Of a stretch of DNA of 33,581 nt, positions 7,620 through 14,718 are shown piece by piece. The notes under the pieces are model-generated. The model searched no databases. It was not told where the DNA came from and worked only from the letters and a program-made list of their open reading frames with translations. Within the stretch, counting starts at the first letter, position 1. Every line of letters begins with the position of its first letter. The DNA lies in contig NZ_JALHPR010000034.1 of the NCBI RefSeq assembly GCF_022842375.1, positions 1 to 33,581 on the forward strand, in the 5' to 3' direction. The stretch is from Elioraea sp. (GTDB lineage: Bacteria; Pseudomonadota; Alphaproteobacteria; Acetobacterales; Acetobacteraceae). The translations under genes and the position numbers were made by a program.

Positions 7620-7679
7620 GTGTGACAGGTTACCACGCTATGGCAACCAATCGTTGCAGGTGCATGTCTGCGGTCACAC
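7620..7679. promoter_or_regulatory. Nested inverted repeats between cytochrome gene and ahcY
   Basis: GTGTGAC at 7620-7626 pairs with GTCACAC at 7673-7679, and inside it GCAAC at 7643-7647 pairs with GTTGC at 7653-7657 around a 5-base loop. A third, mutually exclusive hairpin is possible between GCAG (7656) and CTGC (7668). The element is noticeably less GC-rich than its surroundings. It begins 27 bases upstream of the cytochrome start, and lies upstream of the suggested ahcY promoter. It could be operator DNA or, on the minus strand, a structured leader of the cytochrome mRNA. It does not match any riboswitch I know. Confidence 0.4.
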
Positions 7680-7727
7680 ACCGGTCATGGTTGCAGTCGG
7701 GCAGCCCTGCCCCATCTCCCACCCGTC

Positions 7728-7755
7728 TGGCTTCCGCCTGTCCGCCGTGCTAGGG
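7728..7755 (+). promoter_or_regulatory. Weak candidate ahcY promoter
   Basis: TGGCTT (starting at 7728) and CTAGGG (7750-7755) are separated by 16 bases and would give a leader of roughly 20-25 bases before the ahcY start. Both boxes are poor matches to the general sigma-70 consensus. The call rests on position more than on sequence. Confidence 0.25.
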
Positions 7756-7784
7756 GCGCGCCCAGCAATCAAAGGATGAAACCG

Positions 7785-9206
7785 ATGCCCGAGAGCCCGA
7801 TGCCGGCGCACAGCGCGGACTACGTCGTGAAGGACCTCTCCCTGGCCGATTGGGGCCGGAAGGAGATCGCCATCGCCGAGACCGAGATGCCGGGGCTGAT
7901 GGCCATCCGCGAGGAGTACGGGCCGAAGCAGCCGCTGAAGGGTGCGCGCGTCGCCGGCTGCCTGCACATGACGATCCAGACCGCCGTGCTGATCGAGACG
8001 CTGGCGGCGCTGGGCGCCGACGTGCGCTGGTCCTCCTGCAACATCTTCTCGACGCAGGACCATGCCGCCGCTGCGATCGCCGCGGGCGGCACGCCGGTGT
8101 TCGCCGTGAAGGGCGAGAGCCTGGTCGAGTACTGGGACTATGTGCGCCGCACCCTCGAATGGGCCGATGGCGGCACGCCCAACATGCTGCTGGACGACGG
8201 CGGCGACATGACGCTGCTCGTCCACTACGGCCTCCGCGCCGAGAAGGGCGACGCTGCCTTCCTCGACAAGCCCACGAACGAGGAGGAGGAGGCGTTCTTC
8301 GCGCTGATCAAGCGCACTCTGGGCGAGAAGCCCGGCTGGTTCGCCAAGCTCGCCGAGGCCATCCGCGGCGTGTCGGAGGAGACGACCACGGGCGTTCACC
8401 GCCTCTACCTGATGGAGAAGGAGGGCAAGCTGCTCTTCCCCGCCATCAACGTGAACGACAGCGTCACCAAGTCGAAGTTCGACAACCTCTATGGCTGCCG
8501 CGAGAGCCTGGTCGACGGCATCCGCCGCGGCACCGACGTGATGATGGCCGGCAAGGTCGCCCTGGTCGCCGGCTTCGGTGACGTGGGCAAGGGCTCTGCC
8601 GCCAGCATGCGCAACGCCGGCTGCCGCGTGATGGTGACCGAGATCGACCCGATCTGCGCGCTGCAGGCGGCGATGGAAGGCTACGAGGTCGTGACGATGG
8701 AGGATGCCGCCCCGCGCGCCGACATCTTCGTCACCGCCACCGGCAACGTCGACGTCATCACGATCGACCACATGCGCGCGATGAAGGACCGGGCGATCGT
8801 CTGCAACATCGGGCACTTCGACAGCGAGATCCAGGTCGCGGCGCTGAAGAACCTGAAGTGGCACAACGTGAAGCCGCAGGTCGACGAGATCGAGTTCGCC
8901 GACGGCAAGCGCATCATCCTGCTGTCCGAAGGCCGGCTCGTGAACCTCGGCAACGCCACCGGGCACCCCTCGTTCGTGATGTCCTCGTCCTTCTCGAACC
9001 AGACGCTCGCGCAGATCGAGCTCTGGACCAACCCGGGCAAGTACGAGCGCAAGGTCTACGTCCTGCCGAAGGCGCTCGACGAGAAGGTCGCGCGGCTGCA
9101 CCTCGCCAAGCTCGGCGCCAGGCTCACGGTGCTGAACAAGGCGCAGTCCGACTATATCGGCGTGGCGCAGAACGGGCCGTACAAGCCAGAGACGTATCGC
9201 TACTGA
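7785..9206 (+). CDS. ahcY: Adenosylhomocysteinase (S-adenosyl-L-homocysteine hydrolase)
   Basis: The enzyme reversibly hydrolyses S-adenosylhomocysteine to adenosine and homocysteine, clearing the product of methyltransferases and closing the methionine cycle in the cytosol; it uses tightly bound NAD. The 473-residue product shows the family sequence throughout: [16 protein letters not shown] at the start, [32 protein letters not shown], the substrate Lys/Asp pair in [11 protein letters not shown], the NAD site [12 protein letters not shown], and the C-terminal KPETYRY ending. ATG 7785 is preferred over ATG 7776 because AAGG at 7772-7775 is 9 bases upstream of 7785 but touches 7776. The next gene overlaps its stop (TGATG), so the two are translationally coupled. 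The insertion-bearing length is normal for bacterial AhcY. Confidence 0.97.
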   Translation: MPESPMPAHSADYVVKDLSLADWGRKEIAIAETEMPGLMAIREEYGPKQPLKGARVAGCLHMTIQTAVLIETLAALGADVRWSSCNIFSTQDHAAAAIAAGGTPVFAVKGESLVEYWDYVRRTLEWADGGTPNMLLDDGGDMTLLVHYGLRAEKGDAAFLDKPTNEEEEAFFALIKRTLGEKPGWFAKLAEAIRGVSEETTTGVHRLYLMEKEGKLLFPAINVNDSVTKSKFDNLYGCRESLVDGIRRGTDVMMAGKVALVAGFGDVGKGSAASMRNAGCRVMVTEIDPICALQAAMEGYEVVTMEDAAPRADIFVTATGNVDVITIDHMRAMKDRAIVCNIGHFDSEIQVAALKNLKWHNVKPQVDEIEFADGKRIILLSEGRLVNLGNATGHPSFVMSSSFSNQTLAQIELWTNPGKYERKVYVLPKALDEKVARLHLAKLGARLTVLNKAQSDYIGVAQNGPYKPETYRY

Positions 9207-9907
9207 TGGCAAACCCGAAGGTCGCGCTCGTCACCGCCGCCGGGCGCGGCATCGGCGCCGGCATCGCCCGCCGGCTCGCGGCCGATGGCTACGCCCTGGG
9301 CCTGCTCTCGCCGGGCGAGGGCGTGGTTGCTCTCGCGGCCGAACTCGGCGGCATCGCCGTGCGCGGCAGCGTGACCGAGCCCGCCGACCTCGCGCGGCTG
9401 GTGGAGGAGACCGTCGCGCGGTTCGGGCGGCTCGATGCGGCGGTGGTGAATGTCGGGCACGCGCCGAAGGGCAGGCTGCTCGACATTCCCGACAGCGACT
9501 GGGAAGCCGGCTTCGCGATGGGGGTGATGCCCGCGATCCGCATCGCCCGCCTCGCGACGCCGCATTTCCTGGCAGCCGGCGGCGGATCGCTCGTCGCCAT
9601 CTCCTCCTACGCCGCGTTCGAGCCTGAGCCCGATTTCCCGATGAGCACGCTGAGGCCTGCGCTGTCGGCCTATCTCAAGCTCTACGCCGACGAATACGCA
9701 GCCCGCGGCATCCGGGCGAACGCGGTGCTGCCGGGCTTCACCGACAGCCTGCCCGAGAAGCCGGACCGCCTCGAACGCATCCCGATGGGCCGCTACGGCA
9801 CGGTGGCGGAGATCGCGGCTGCCGTGGCGTTCCTCGTGTCGCCGGAAGCGTCCTACGTCACCGGCCAGTCGCTCCGCGTCGACGGCGGCGTCACGAGATC
9901 GGTGTGA
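9206..9907 (+). CDS. Atypical SDR-family oxidoreductase
   Basis: The product has 233 residues and starts at ATG 9206, which shares the A of the ahcY stop codon (TGATG). It has the SDR fold but several signature residues are changed: the cofactor loop reads TAAGRGIG (10-17), NNAG is VNVG (81-84), and in the active-site helix Met146 and Arg150 (MSTLRPALSAY) occupy the Tyr and Lys positions. The Ser pair (ISS, 133-134) and the GIRANAVLPGF and DGGV tail motifs remain. A subset of SDRs with this FP.S...R.AL.A pattern exists and is poorly characterised. Coupling to ahcY and the following DUF4149-like gene suggests co-expression; why a methyl-cycle enzyme should be coupled to it is unclear. Confidence 0.87.
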   Translation: MANPKVALVTAAGRGIGAGIARRLAADGYALGLLSPGEGVVALAAELGGIAVRGSVTEPADLARLVEETVARFGRLDAAVVNVGHAPKGRLLDIPDSDWEAGFAMGVMPAIRIARLATPHFLAAGGGSLVAISSYAAFEPEPDFPMSTLRPALSAYLKLYADEYAARGIRANAVLPGFTDSLPEKPDRLERIPMGRYGTVAEIAAAVAFLVSPEASYVTGQSLRVDGGVTRSV

Positions 9908-10338
9908 TGGAGAACTTCACCGCCTCGGTGGCGCTGTTTGCCACGGCGCTTCTCTTCGGCGGCATGGTGATGTTCGCCGCCGTGGTGGCACCCACCGTGT
10001 TCCGCCTGCTCGAGCCCGCGCCGGCGGGGCGGTTCCTCCGCGGCTTCTTCCCGCTCTACTACATCTACTGCGCGGCCGTTGCGGGGGCTGCGGCCTTCGC
10101 CTTCGTGCCGCTCTCCTGGGAAGCGGCGATCGTCATGGCTGTGGTCGCGGTGGGCTTCGTGTTCGCGCGCCAGGGGCTGATGCCGCGCATCAATGCCTAT
10201 CGCGATGCCGAACTCGCCGGCGATGCGTCAGCCAAGAAGCCCTTCGGGCGGCTGCACGGGCTCTCGGTCGTGCTGAACCTCGGCCAGATGATCCTCACCG
10301 CCGCCGTGCTCGTGGGCTTCAGCCTCGGCGCCTGGTGA
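9907..10338 (+). CDS. DUF4149-like (TMEM205-type) small membrane protein
   Basis: The product has 143 residues with four hydrophobic segments at about residues 7-30, 48-66, 70-88 and 118-140. The motif APTVFRLLEPAPAGRFLRGFFPLYY after the first segment is the typical DUF4149 pattern (PxVF followed by a F(P/L)xYY element). The function of this family is unknown. ATG 9907 overlaps the preceding stop (TGATG), as in the upstream junction, so ahcY, the SDR and this gene form one tightly coupled operon. The GTG at 9904 is an alternative start two codons wide of no consequence. It ends 15 bases from the convergent Bug receptor gene. Confidence 0.78.
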   Translation: MENFTASVALFATALLFGGMVMFAAVVAPTVFRLLEPAPAGRFLRGFFPLYYIYCAAVAGAAAFAFVPLSWEAAIVMAVVAVGFVFARQGLMPRINAYRDAELAGDASAKKPFGRLHGLSVVLNLGQMILTAAVLVGFSLGAW

Positions 10339-10353
10339 ACCCCAGTCCCCTCC

Positions 10354-11358
10354 TCAGTCCAGCTTCGCGCCTGACCTTCGCACCACCTCGGCCCAGCGCG
10401 TCGTCTCCGTCGCGACGAAGGCCTTGAAGGCGTCCGGCGTCATGCTCATCGGCTCCGCCCCCACCTCCTCGAGCCTTGCGATCGCCGTGCCGTTCGGCCC
10501 GGTCATCGCGGCCAGCGCCTCTGCCATCCGCGCGACCACCGGGGCGGGCGTTCCAGCCGGCGCGAAGATGCCGAACCAAGCCCCCGTCACGAACCCGGGA
10601 TAGCCGCGCTCGCCGAAGGTCGGCACGTCGGGGATGGCCGGCATCCGCGCGCGCGAGGCGACGGCAAGCGGCCTGACGCCGGCGGCGGCGATCTGCCCGC
10701 GCACGCCCGGCACGAGTTCGAACATCGCCTCGATCCGTCCCGCCATCAGGTCGGTCAGGGCAGGGGCGCTGCCGCGATAGGGCACATGCTCCATCTCCAC
10801 GCCGGCGATGCCCTTGAACAATTCGCCCGCGAGATGGATCGAGGTGCCGTTGCCCGACGAGCCGAAGCGGATGCGGTTGGGGTTGGCCCTGGCATACGCC
10901 ACGAACCCCGCGACGTCCGTCACCGGCAGCGCGGGGGTGACGACGAGGACGTTCGGCACCGCGGCGACGGGGGCAACGGCGACGAAATCCGCCGCTGGGT
11001 CGAACGGCAGGCGCGAGAACAGCGCGGCATTGGCCGCATGCGTTCCCTGGGTGCCGAGCACGAGCGTGTAGCCATCGGGGGCCGCGCGTGCCACCGCCTC
11101 GGTGGCGATGTTGCCGGACGCACCGGCGCGGTTCTCGACCAGGACGGATTGGCCGAGCGCGGCGCCCAGCCGCTCGCCGACCAGGCGACCGATCACATCC
11201 GCCGTGCCGCCGGGCGGGAAGCCGAGAACGAGGCGGATCTGCCGCGTCGGCCACGCCTGCGCCAGCGCCGGGGTGGCGAGGGGGGCAGCAATCCCGCCAA
11301 GGGCGGCGCCAAGCAAGCACCGGCGCCCGATCGCCTGTTGCATCATCCGATCCCGCAT
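10354..11358 (-). CDS. Bug/TctC-family tripartite tricarboxylate receptor
   Basis: The product is a periplasmic receptor of about 334 residues. A GGGGGG-containing purine tract lies before ATG 11358; the ATGs at 11379, 11346 and 11343 are alternatives. The signal is twin-arginine-like (GRRCLLGAALGGIAAPLATPALAQ, shown here only as GRRCLLGAAL and the cleavage region ALA-QA). Family motifs are WPTRQIRLVLGFPPGGTADVIGR, abbreviated by WPTRQIRL and PPGGTAD, VVENRAGASGN-like VLVENRAGASG, PDGYTLVLGTQGTHA, VPYRGSAPALTDLMAGRI and the C-terminal WAEVVRRSGAKLD. It is the third family member in the window and again lacks TctAB neighbours. It is divergent from the TRAP receptor gene and convergent with the DUF4149-like gene. 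The ligand is unknown. Confidence 0.9.
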   Translation of the reverse strand: MRDRMMQQAIGRRCLLGAALGGIAAPLATPALAQAWPTRQIRLVLGFPPGGTADVIGRLVGERLGAALGQSVLVENRAGASGNIATEAVARAAPDGYTLVLGTQGTHAANAALFSRLPFDPAADFVAVAPVAAVPNVLVVTPALPVTDVAGFVAYARANPNRIRFGSSGNGTSIHLAGELFKGIAGVEMEHVPYRGSAPALTDLMAGRIEAMFELVPGVRGQIAAAGVRPLAVASRARMPAIPDVPTFGERGYPGFVTGAWFGIFAPAGTPAPVVARMAEALAAMTGPNGTAIARLEEVGAEPMSMTPDAFKAFVATETTRWAEVVRRSGAKLD

Positions 11359-11474
11359 CCCAGCCCCCCGTCGTTGCACATGCGATCATCTGCGGAAGGG
11401 CCTGATCCTGCAATGGTGGCTTCGCCACGCTGTTCAGGGTCGCTCTATCCAGGTGCTGGCGGTTCCGCTAATCA

Positions 11475-11496
11475 GGCGCAAACGGGCGATTGCGCC
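11475..11496. promoter_or_regulatory. Inverted repeat upstream of dctP, possible operator
   Basis: GGCGCAA (11475-11481) and TTGCGCC (11490-11496) form a perfect 7-bp dyad with an 8-base spacer, centred about 40 bases before the dctP ATG. The 22-bp size suits a dimeric repressor such as GntR or IclR types, but no regulator gene is adjacent. It would also fold as a leader hairpin just upstream of the AAGGGGA ribosome site. Confidence 0.4.
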
Positions 11497-11526
11497 CGGA
11501 GGCTTCGAAAAGGGGAACGTCCGATC

Positions 11527-12621
11527 ATGAAGCGTCGTATCCTGTTCGCGCGCGGCGCGGCCGCCGCCGCCGCCACTACCGCGCTCGCCGCGCCCGCCAT
11601 CGCGCAAGGCTCGCCCGAGGTGCGCTGGCGCCTCTCCAGCGCCTTCCCGCGCACCTTCGATGCGCTGTTCGCCCCGTCGGAACTGATCGCCCGCCAGGTC
11701 GCGGCGATGACCGACAACAAGTTCCAGATCCGCGTGTTTCCAGCCGGCGAGATCGTGCCGCCCTTCTCGACGCTGGACGCGACGCAGAACGGCACGGTCG
11801 AGGCGACGCACGTGCCGAACTACTACTTCATCGGCAAGGACCCGACGCTCGCCTTCGAAACCGCCCTGCCCTTCGGCATGACCACGCGCCAGCACAATGC
11901 GTGGATCTACCACGGCGGCGGCCAGGCGCTGCTGCGCGACGTCATGAAGGACTTCAACGTCATCTCCTTCCTCGCCGGCAACACCGGCGCGCAGATGGGC
12001 GGGTTCTTCCGCAAGGAGATCCGCACCGTCGCCGACCTGCAGGGGCTGAAGTTCCGTATCGCCGGACTAGGCGGCCAGGTCATGGCGCGGCTCGGTGCGA
12101 CGCCGCAGCAGCTTGCCCTTGGCGAGGTGTACTCGGCGCTCGAGCGCGGCACGATCGACGCCGCCGAGTTCGTCGGCCCCTATGACGACGAGCGCCTCGG
12201 CCTCGTGCGCGTTGCCCCATTCTACTACTACCCGGGATTCTGGGAGGGCAGTGCCGCGCTGTCGCTCAACGTCCACCTCCCCGCCTGGGAGGCGCTACCC
12301 GCTCCCTACAAGGCAGCGATCGAGAGCGCCTGCGCGCACGCCAACGTCGACATGGTGGCGCGCTACGATGCGGTGAACGCGGCGGCGCTGCGCCGCCTCG
12401 TCGCCGCCGGCGCGCAGCTCCGCCCCTTCCCGCGCGAGATCCTGGCCGAGGCGTGGAAGGCAGCACACGCGATCTATGACGAGACCGCGCGCACCAACCC
12501 CAAGTTCGCGCGCGTCTACGAGAACTGGAGGCGCTTCCGCGACGAGCAGTTCCTGTGGTTCCGCGTGGCCGAGACCAGCTACGAGAACTTCGCCTTCACG
12601 GCGGCACAAACCGTCCGCTGA
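11527..12621 (+). CDS. dctP: TRAP transporter periplasmic receptor (DctP/TakP-like)
   Basis: The product has 364 residues. ATG 11527 follows AAAGGGGAA. The N-terminus is a twin-arginine-like Ala-rich signal (KRRILFARGAAAAAATT, cleavage near AIA-QG). Family motifs include VRWRLSSAFPR, the IRVFPAGEIVPPF region, DLQGLKFRIAGLGGQV, the ALERGTIDAAEFVGPYDDE substrate region and PGFWEGSAALSL, the last two matching the TakP/mannitol-chloroaromatic branch of DctP receptors, which often bind 2-oxoacids. Such receptors deliver the ligand to a DctQM permease driven by a sodium gradient. Unusually the dctQM genes are on the opposite strand and converge on this gene from downstream. An intrinsic terminator follows directly. 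A 7-bp dyad upstream may be an operator. Confidence 0.92.
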   Translation: MKRRILFARGAAAAAATTALAAPAIAQGSPEVRWRLSSAFPRTFDALFAPSELIARQVAAMTDNKFQIRVFPAGEIVPPFSTLDATQNGTVEATHVPNYYFIGKDPTLAFETALPFGMTTRQHNAWIYHGGGQALLRDVMKDFNVISFLAGNTGAQMGGFFRKEIRTVADLQGLKFRIAGLGGQVMARLGATPQQLALGEVYSALERGTIDAAEFVGPYDDERLGLVRVAPFYYYPGFWEGSAALSLNVHLPAWEALPAPYKAAIESACAHANVDMVARYDAVNAAALRRLVAAGAQLRPFPREILAEAWKAAHAIYDETARTNPKFARVYENWRRFRDEQFLWFRVAETSYENFAFTAAQTVR

Positions 12622-12653
12622 CCGGCACCGCCGGCGCGGCCGGTGCGATCAGA

Positions 12654-12685
12654 GAAGGGCGGCCCGTTGGCCGCCCTTCTTTTTT
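12654..12685 (+). terminator. Intrinsic terminator after dctP
   Basis: A perfect 11-bp stem (GAAGGGCGGCC with GGCCGCCCTTC), a 4-base loop CGTT and a run of six T at 12680-12685 begin 32 bases after the dctP stop. It is the clearest Rho-independent terminator in the window. The stem has A residues before it (12653, 12651), so read from the other strand it is only weakly bidirectional. Confidence 0.95.
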
Positions 12686-12693
12686 GCCCACCG

Positions 12694-12764
12694 CCTGACC
12701 AGTCAAACCTGATCAGTCGAACTTCACCTGATCGGTCGAATTTCACCTGATCAGTCAAATTTCA
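12694..12764. repeat. 19-bp tandem repeat straddling the dctM stop codon
   Basis: Three units of CCTGATCAGTCGAATTTCA type lie at 12708-12726, 12727-12745 and 12746-12764, with a shortened copy at 12694-12707. The dctM stop (complement of TCA at 12751-12753) and its last codons for LKFD lie in the final unit. Sequence divergence between units is small (1-3 bases). The arrangement repeats the one seen at 4172-4250. Confidence 0.9.
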
Positions 12765-14169
12765 GGGGAACGTCGCCGATGTCAGGCGGCGGCGCGATGT
12801 CGATCGTGACCGTGCCGGGGTCGACCACCGGCCCGCCGCCGATGAAGGCCGTCACCGTCTCCGGCCAGGCAACGACGATGGCGACGAGCACGAGCTGCAG
12901 CACGAGGAACGGGATCGCGCCGAGATAGATGTCGCGTGTCTTGACCGAGGCCGGCGTGACCGAGCGGACATAGAACAGTGCGAAGCCGAAGGGCGGGTGC
13001 ATGAACGAGGTCTGCATGTTCACGCACAGCATCACCCCGAACCACACGAGGTCGATGTCGAGCGCCTTCGCGGTGGGCAGCAGCAGCGGCAGGATGATGA
13101 AGGCGATCTCGAAGAAATCGAGAAAGAACGACAGGAGGAAGATGAACACGTTGACGAAGATGAGGAACCCCGTCTGCCCCCCCGGCAGGTCGCGCAGCAG
13201 GTCCTCGAGCCAGTGCCCGCCCTCGACGCCGGCGAACACCAGGCTGAACACCGTCGCACCGATCAGGATGAACACCACCATCGCGGTGATGCGCATCGTC
13301 GTCGCCATGCCCTGCCAGAGGAGCGAAAGGCTGAACCGCCCGTTGGCCGTGGCGAGAACGATCGCGCCGACCGTGCCCATCGCGCCCGCTTCCGTCGGCG
13401 TCGCCAGCCCGAGGAAGATCGTGCCGAGCACGAGGAAGATGAGCCCGAGCGAGGGGATGATCGCCTTCAGGATGGTCCACGCCAGGGCGGCGCCGCGGAG
13501 CGTGCGCGCGCTCTCGGGCAGCGGGGGCACCTTCTTCGGCGAGATCAGCGCCACGGCCGCCGTGTAGAGCAGGAACAGCCCCGTCTGCATGATCGAGGGG
13601 CCGATCGCGCCGAGATACATGTCGCCCACCGGCTTGCCGAGCACCTCGGCCAGCACGATCAGCACGAGCGAGGGCGGGATGACCTGCGTGATCGTGCCGG
13701 AGGCCGCGACCACGCCGGTGGCGTAGCGGGGGTCATATCCCGTGCGCAGCATCGCCGGCATCGCGATCATGCCCATCGCGATCACCGACGCGGCCACCGT
13801 GCCGGTGATCGCACCCAGCACGGCACCGACCAGGATCACGGCGTAGCCGAGCCCGCCGGGCAGCCCGCCGAAGAGCTGGCCCATGCCCTCGAGCAGGTCC
13901 TCGGCCAGCCCGGAACGTTCCAGGACCGCACCCATCAACGTGAAGAACGGGATGGCGAGCAGCAATTCGTTGGACAGGATGCCGAACACCCGTGGCGGCA
14001 GGCCCTGCAGGAAGGCCGGCTGGAAGAAGCCGAGCTCGATGCCCAGCAGCGCGAAGGAGAGCCCGCAGGCGATCAGGCTGAACGCGACGGGAAAGCCGAT
14101 GATCAGGAACACGATCAGCCCCGCGAACATCAGCGGGGCCATCAGGTCGTAGGTCAGGAACGCTGCCAT
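12751..14169 (-). CDS. dctM: TRAP transporter large permease subunit
   Basis: The product is a 472-residue inner-membrane protein with about 12-13 hydrophobic segments, the normal size for the DctM large subunit of TRAP transporters in the TakPQM/mannitol-chloroaromatic subgroup. Recognisable family segments are the NELLLAIPFFTLMGAVLERSG region, GAITGTVAASVIAMGMI, GVVAASGTITQVIPPSLVLIVLAE (key part ASGTITQVIPPS), and CVNMQTSFMHPPFGFALFY near the end. It takes up a carboxylate together with sodium ions using the DctP receptor. The start is 6 bases after the dctQ stop. The C-terminal PPPDIGDVPLKFD tail is hydrophilic, and its last codons lie within a tandem repeat. The gene converges on the dctP gene, separated by that repeat and the dctP terminator. 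Confidence 0.95.
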   Translation of the reverse strand: MAAFLTYDLMAPLMFAGLIVFLIIGFPVAFSLIACGLSFALLGIELGFFQPAFLQGLPPRVFGILSNELLLAIPFFTLMGAVLERSGLAEDLLEGMGQLFGGLPGGLGYAVILVGAVLGAITGTVAASVIAMGMIAMPAMLRTGYDPRYATGVVAASGTITQVIPPSLVLIVLAEVLGKPVGDMYLGAIGPSIMQTGLFLLYTAAVALISPKKVPPLPESARTLRGAALAWTILKAIIPSLGLIFLVLGTIFLGLATPTEAGAMGTVGAIVLATANGRFSLSLLWQGMATTMRITAMVVFILIGATVFSLVFAGVEGGHWLEDLLRDLPGGQTGFLIFVNVFIFLLSFFLDFFEIAFIILPLLLPTAKALDIDLVWFGVMLCVNMQTSFMHPPFGFALFYVRSVTPASVKTRDIYLGAIPFLVLQLVLVAIVVAWPETVTAFIGGGPVVDPGTVTIDIAPPPDIGDVPLKFD

Positions 14170-14175
14170 GGCGGG

Positions 14176-14718
14176 CTACTGCAGCGGGCGGTTATAGGTG
14201 GTGTCGAGCTGGTAGGCGCCGGCCAGCGCGGCGATGCGCTTGGCGAGTTCCGCCAGCCCCTGCATGACGACGAGCGCGAAGCCCACCGGCAGGAGAAACT
14301 TCACCGGCCAGCGATAGAGCCCGCCCGGGTTGTTCGAGATCTCGTTCCGGATCCAGCTTTCCCAGAAGAACGGCCAGGACAGCCAGGCCAGCAGGATCAT
14401 GCCGGGCAGCAGGAACAGGATGATGCCCACGAGGTCGATCCAGATCCGCCCGCGGTCGCCGGCGATGGCGTAGAGCAGGTCAACCCGCACATGGCCGCCG
14501 CGGCGGAACGTTTCCGCGGCACCGAGCAGTGCCATCACGGCGAACAGGTACCACTGCACCTCCAGCCAGGCGTTGGAGGTGAGGCCGAGCGCGTAGCGGC
14601 TCGCGGCATTGCCGGCCGAGATCAGGCAGGCCGCCAGCACGGCGGCCGTGGCCGCCGCGCCGCACACGGCACTGATCCTGTCCGCGACCGCGGCGAAGCC
14701 GACGAGCCCGCGCATCAT
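14176..14718 (-). CDS. dctQ: TRAP transporter small permease subunit
   Basis: The product is a 180-residue membrane protein with four hydrophobic segments at about residues 5-33, 47-65, 88-112 and 130-155, as expected for DctQ. The family pattern includes W(L/F)EVQWYLF-type sequence (NAWLEVQWYLFAVM) in the second segment, GGHVRVDLLY after it, and SWIRNEISNNPGGLYRWPVK before the last one. DctQ packs against DctM and is required for TRAP transport. ATG 14718 overlaps the stop of the rraA-like gene by four bases (ATGA), indicating translational coupling in an operon ordered aldolase-dctQ-dctM. Confidence 0.93.
   Translation of the reverse strand: MMRGLVGFAAVADRISAVCGAAATAAVLAACLISAGNAASRYALGLTSNAWLEVQWYLFAVMALLGAAETFRRGGHVRVDLLYAIAGDRGRIWIDLVGIILFLLPGMILLAWLSWPFFWESWIRNEISNNPGGLYRWPVKFLLPVGFALVVMQGLAELAKRIAALAGAYQLDTTYNRPLQ

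Noticed and set aside
7620-7784. SAH or SAM riboswitch upstream of ahcY
   Set aside because: I find dyads but not the conserved cores of these riboswitches, and the candidate promoter would start transcription downstream of the dyads; kept only as an unassigned structured element.
7674-9212. Open frame of 512 codons antisense to ahcY
   Set aside because: AhcY is unmistakable over the whole stretch; the antisense frame is compositional and has no recognisable domain.
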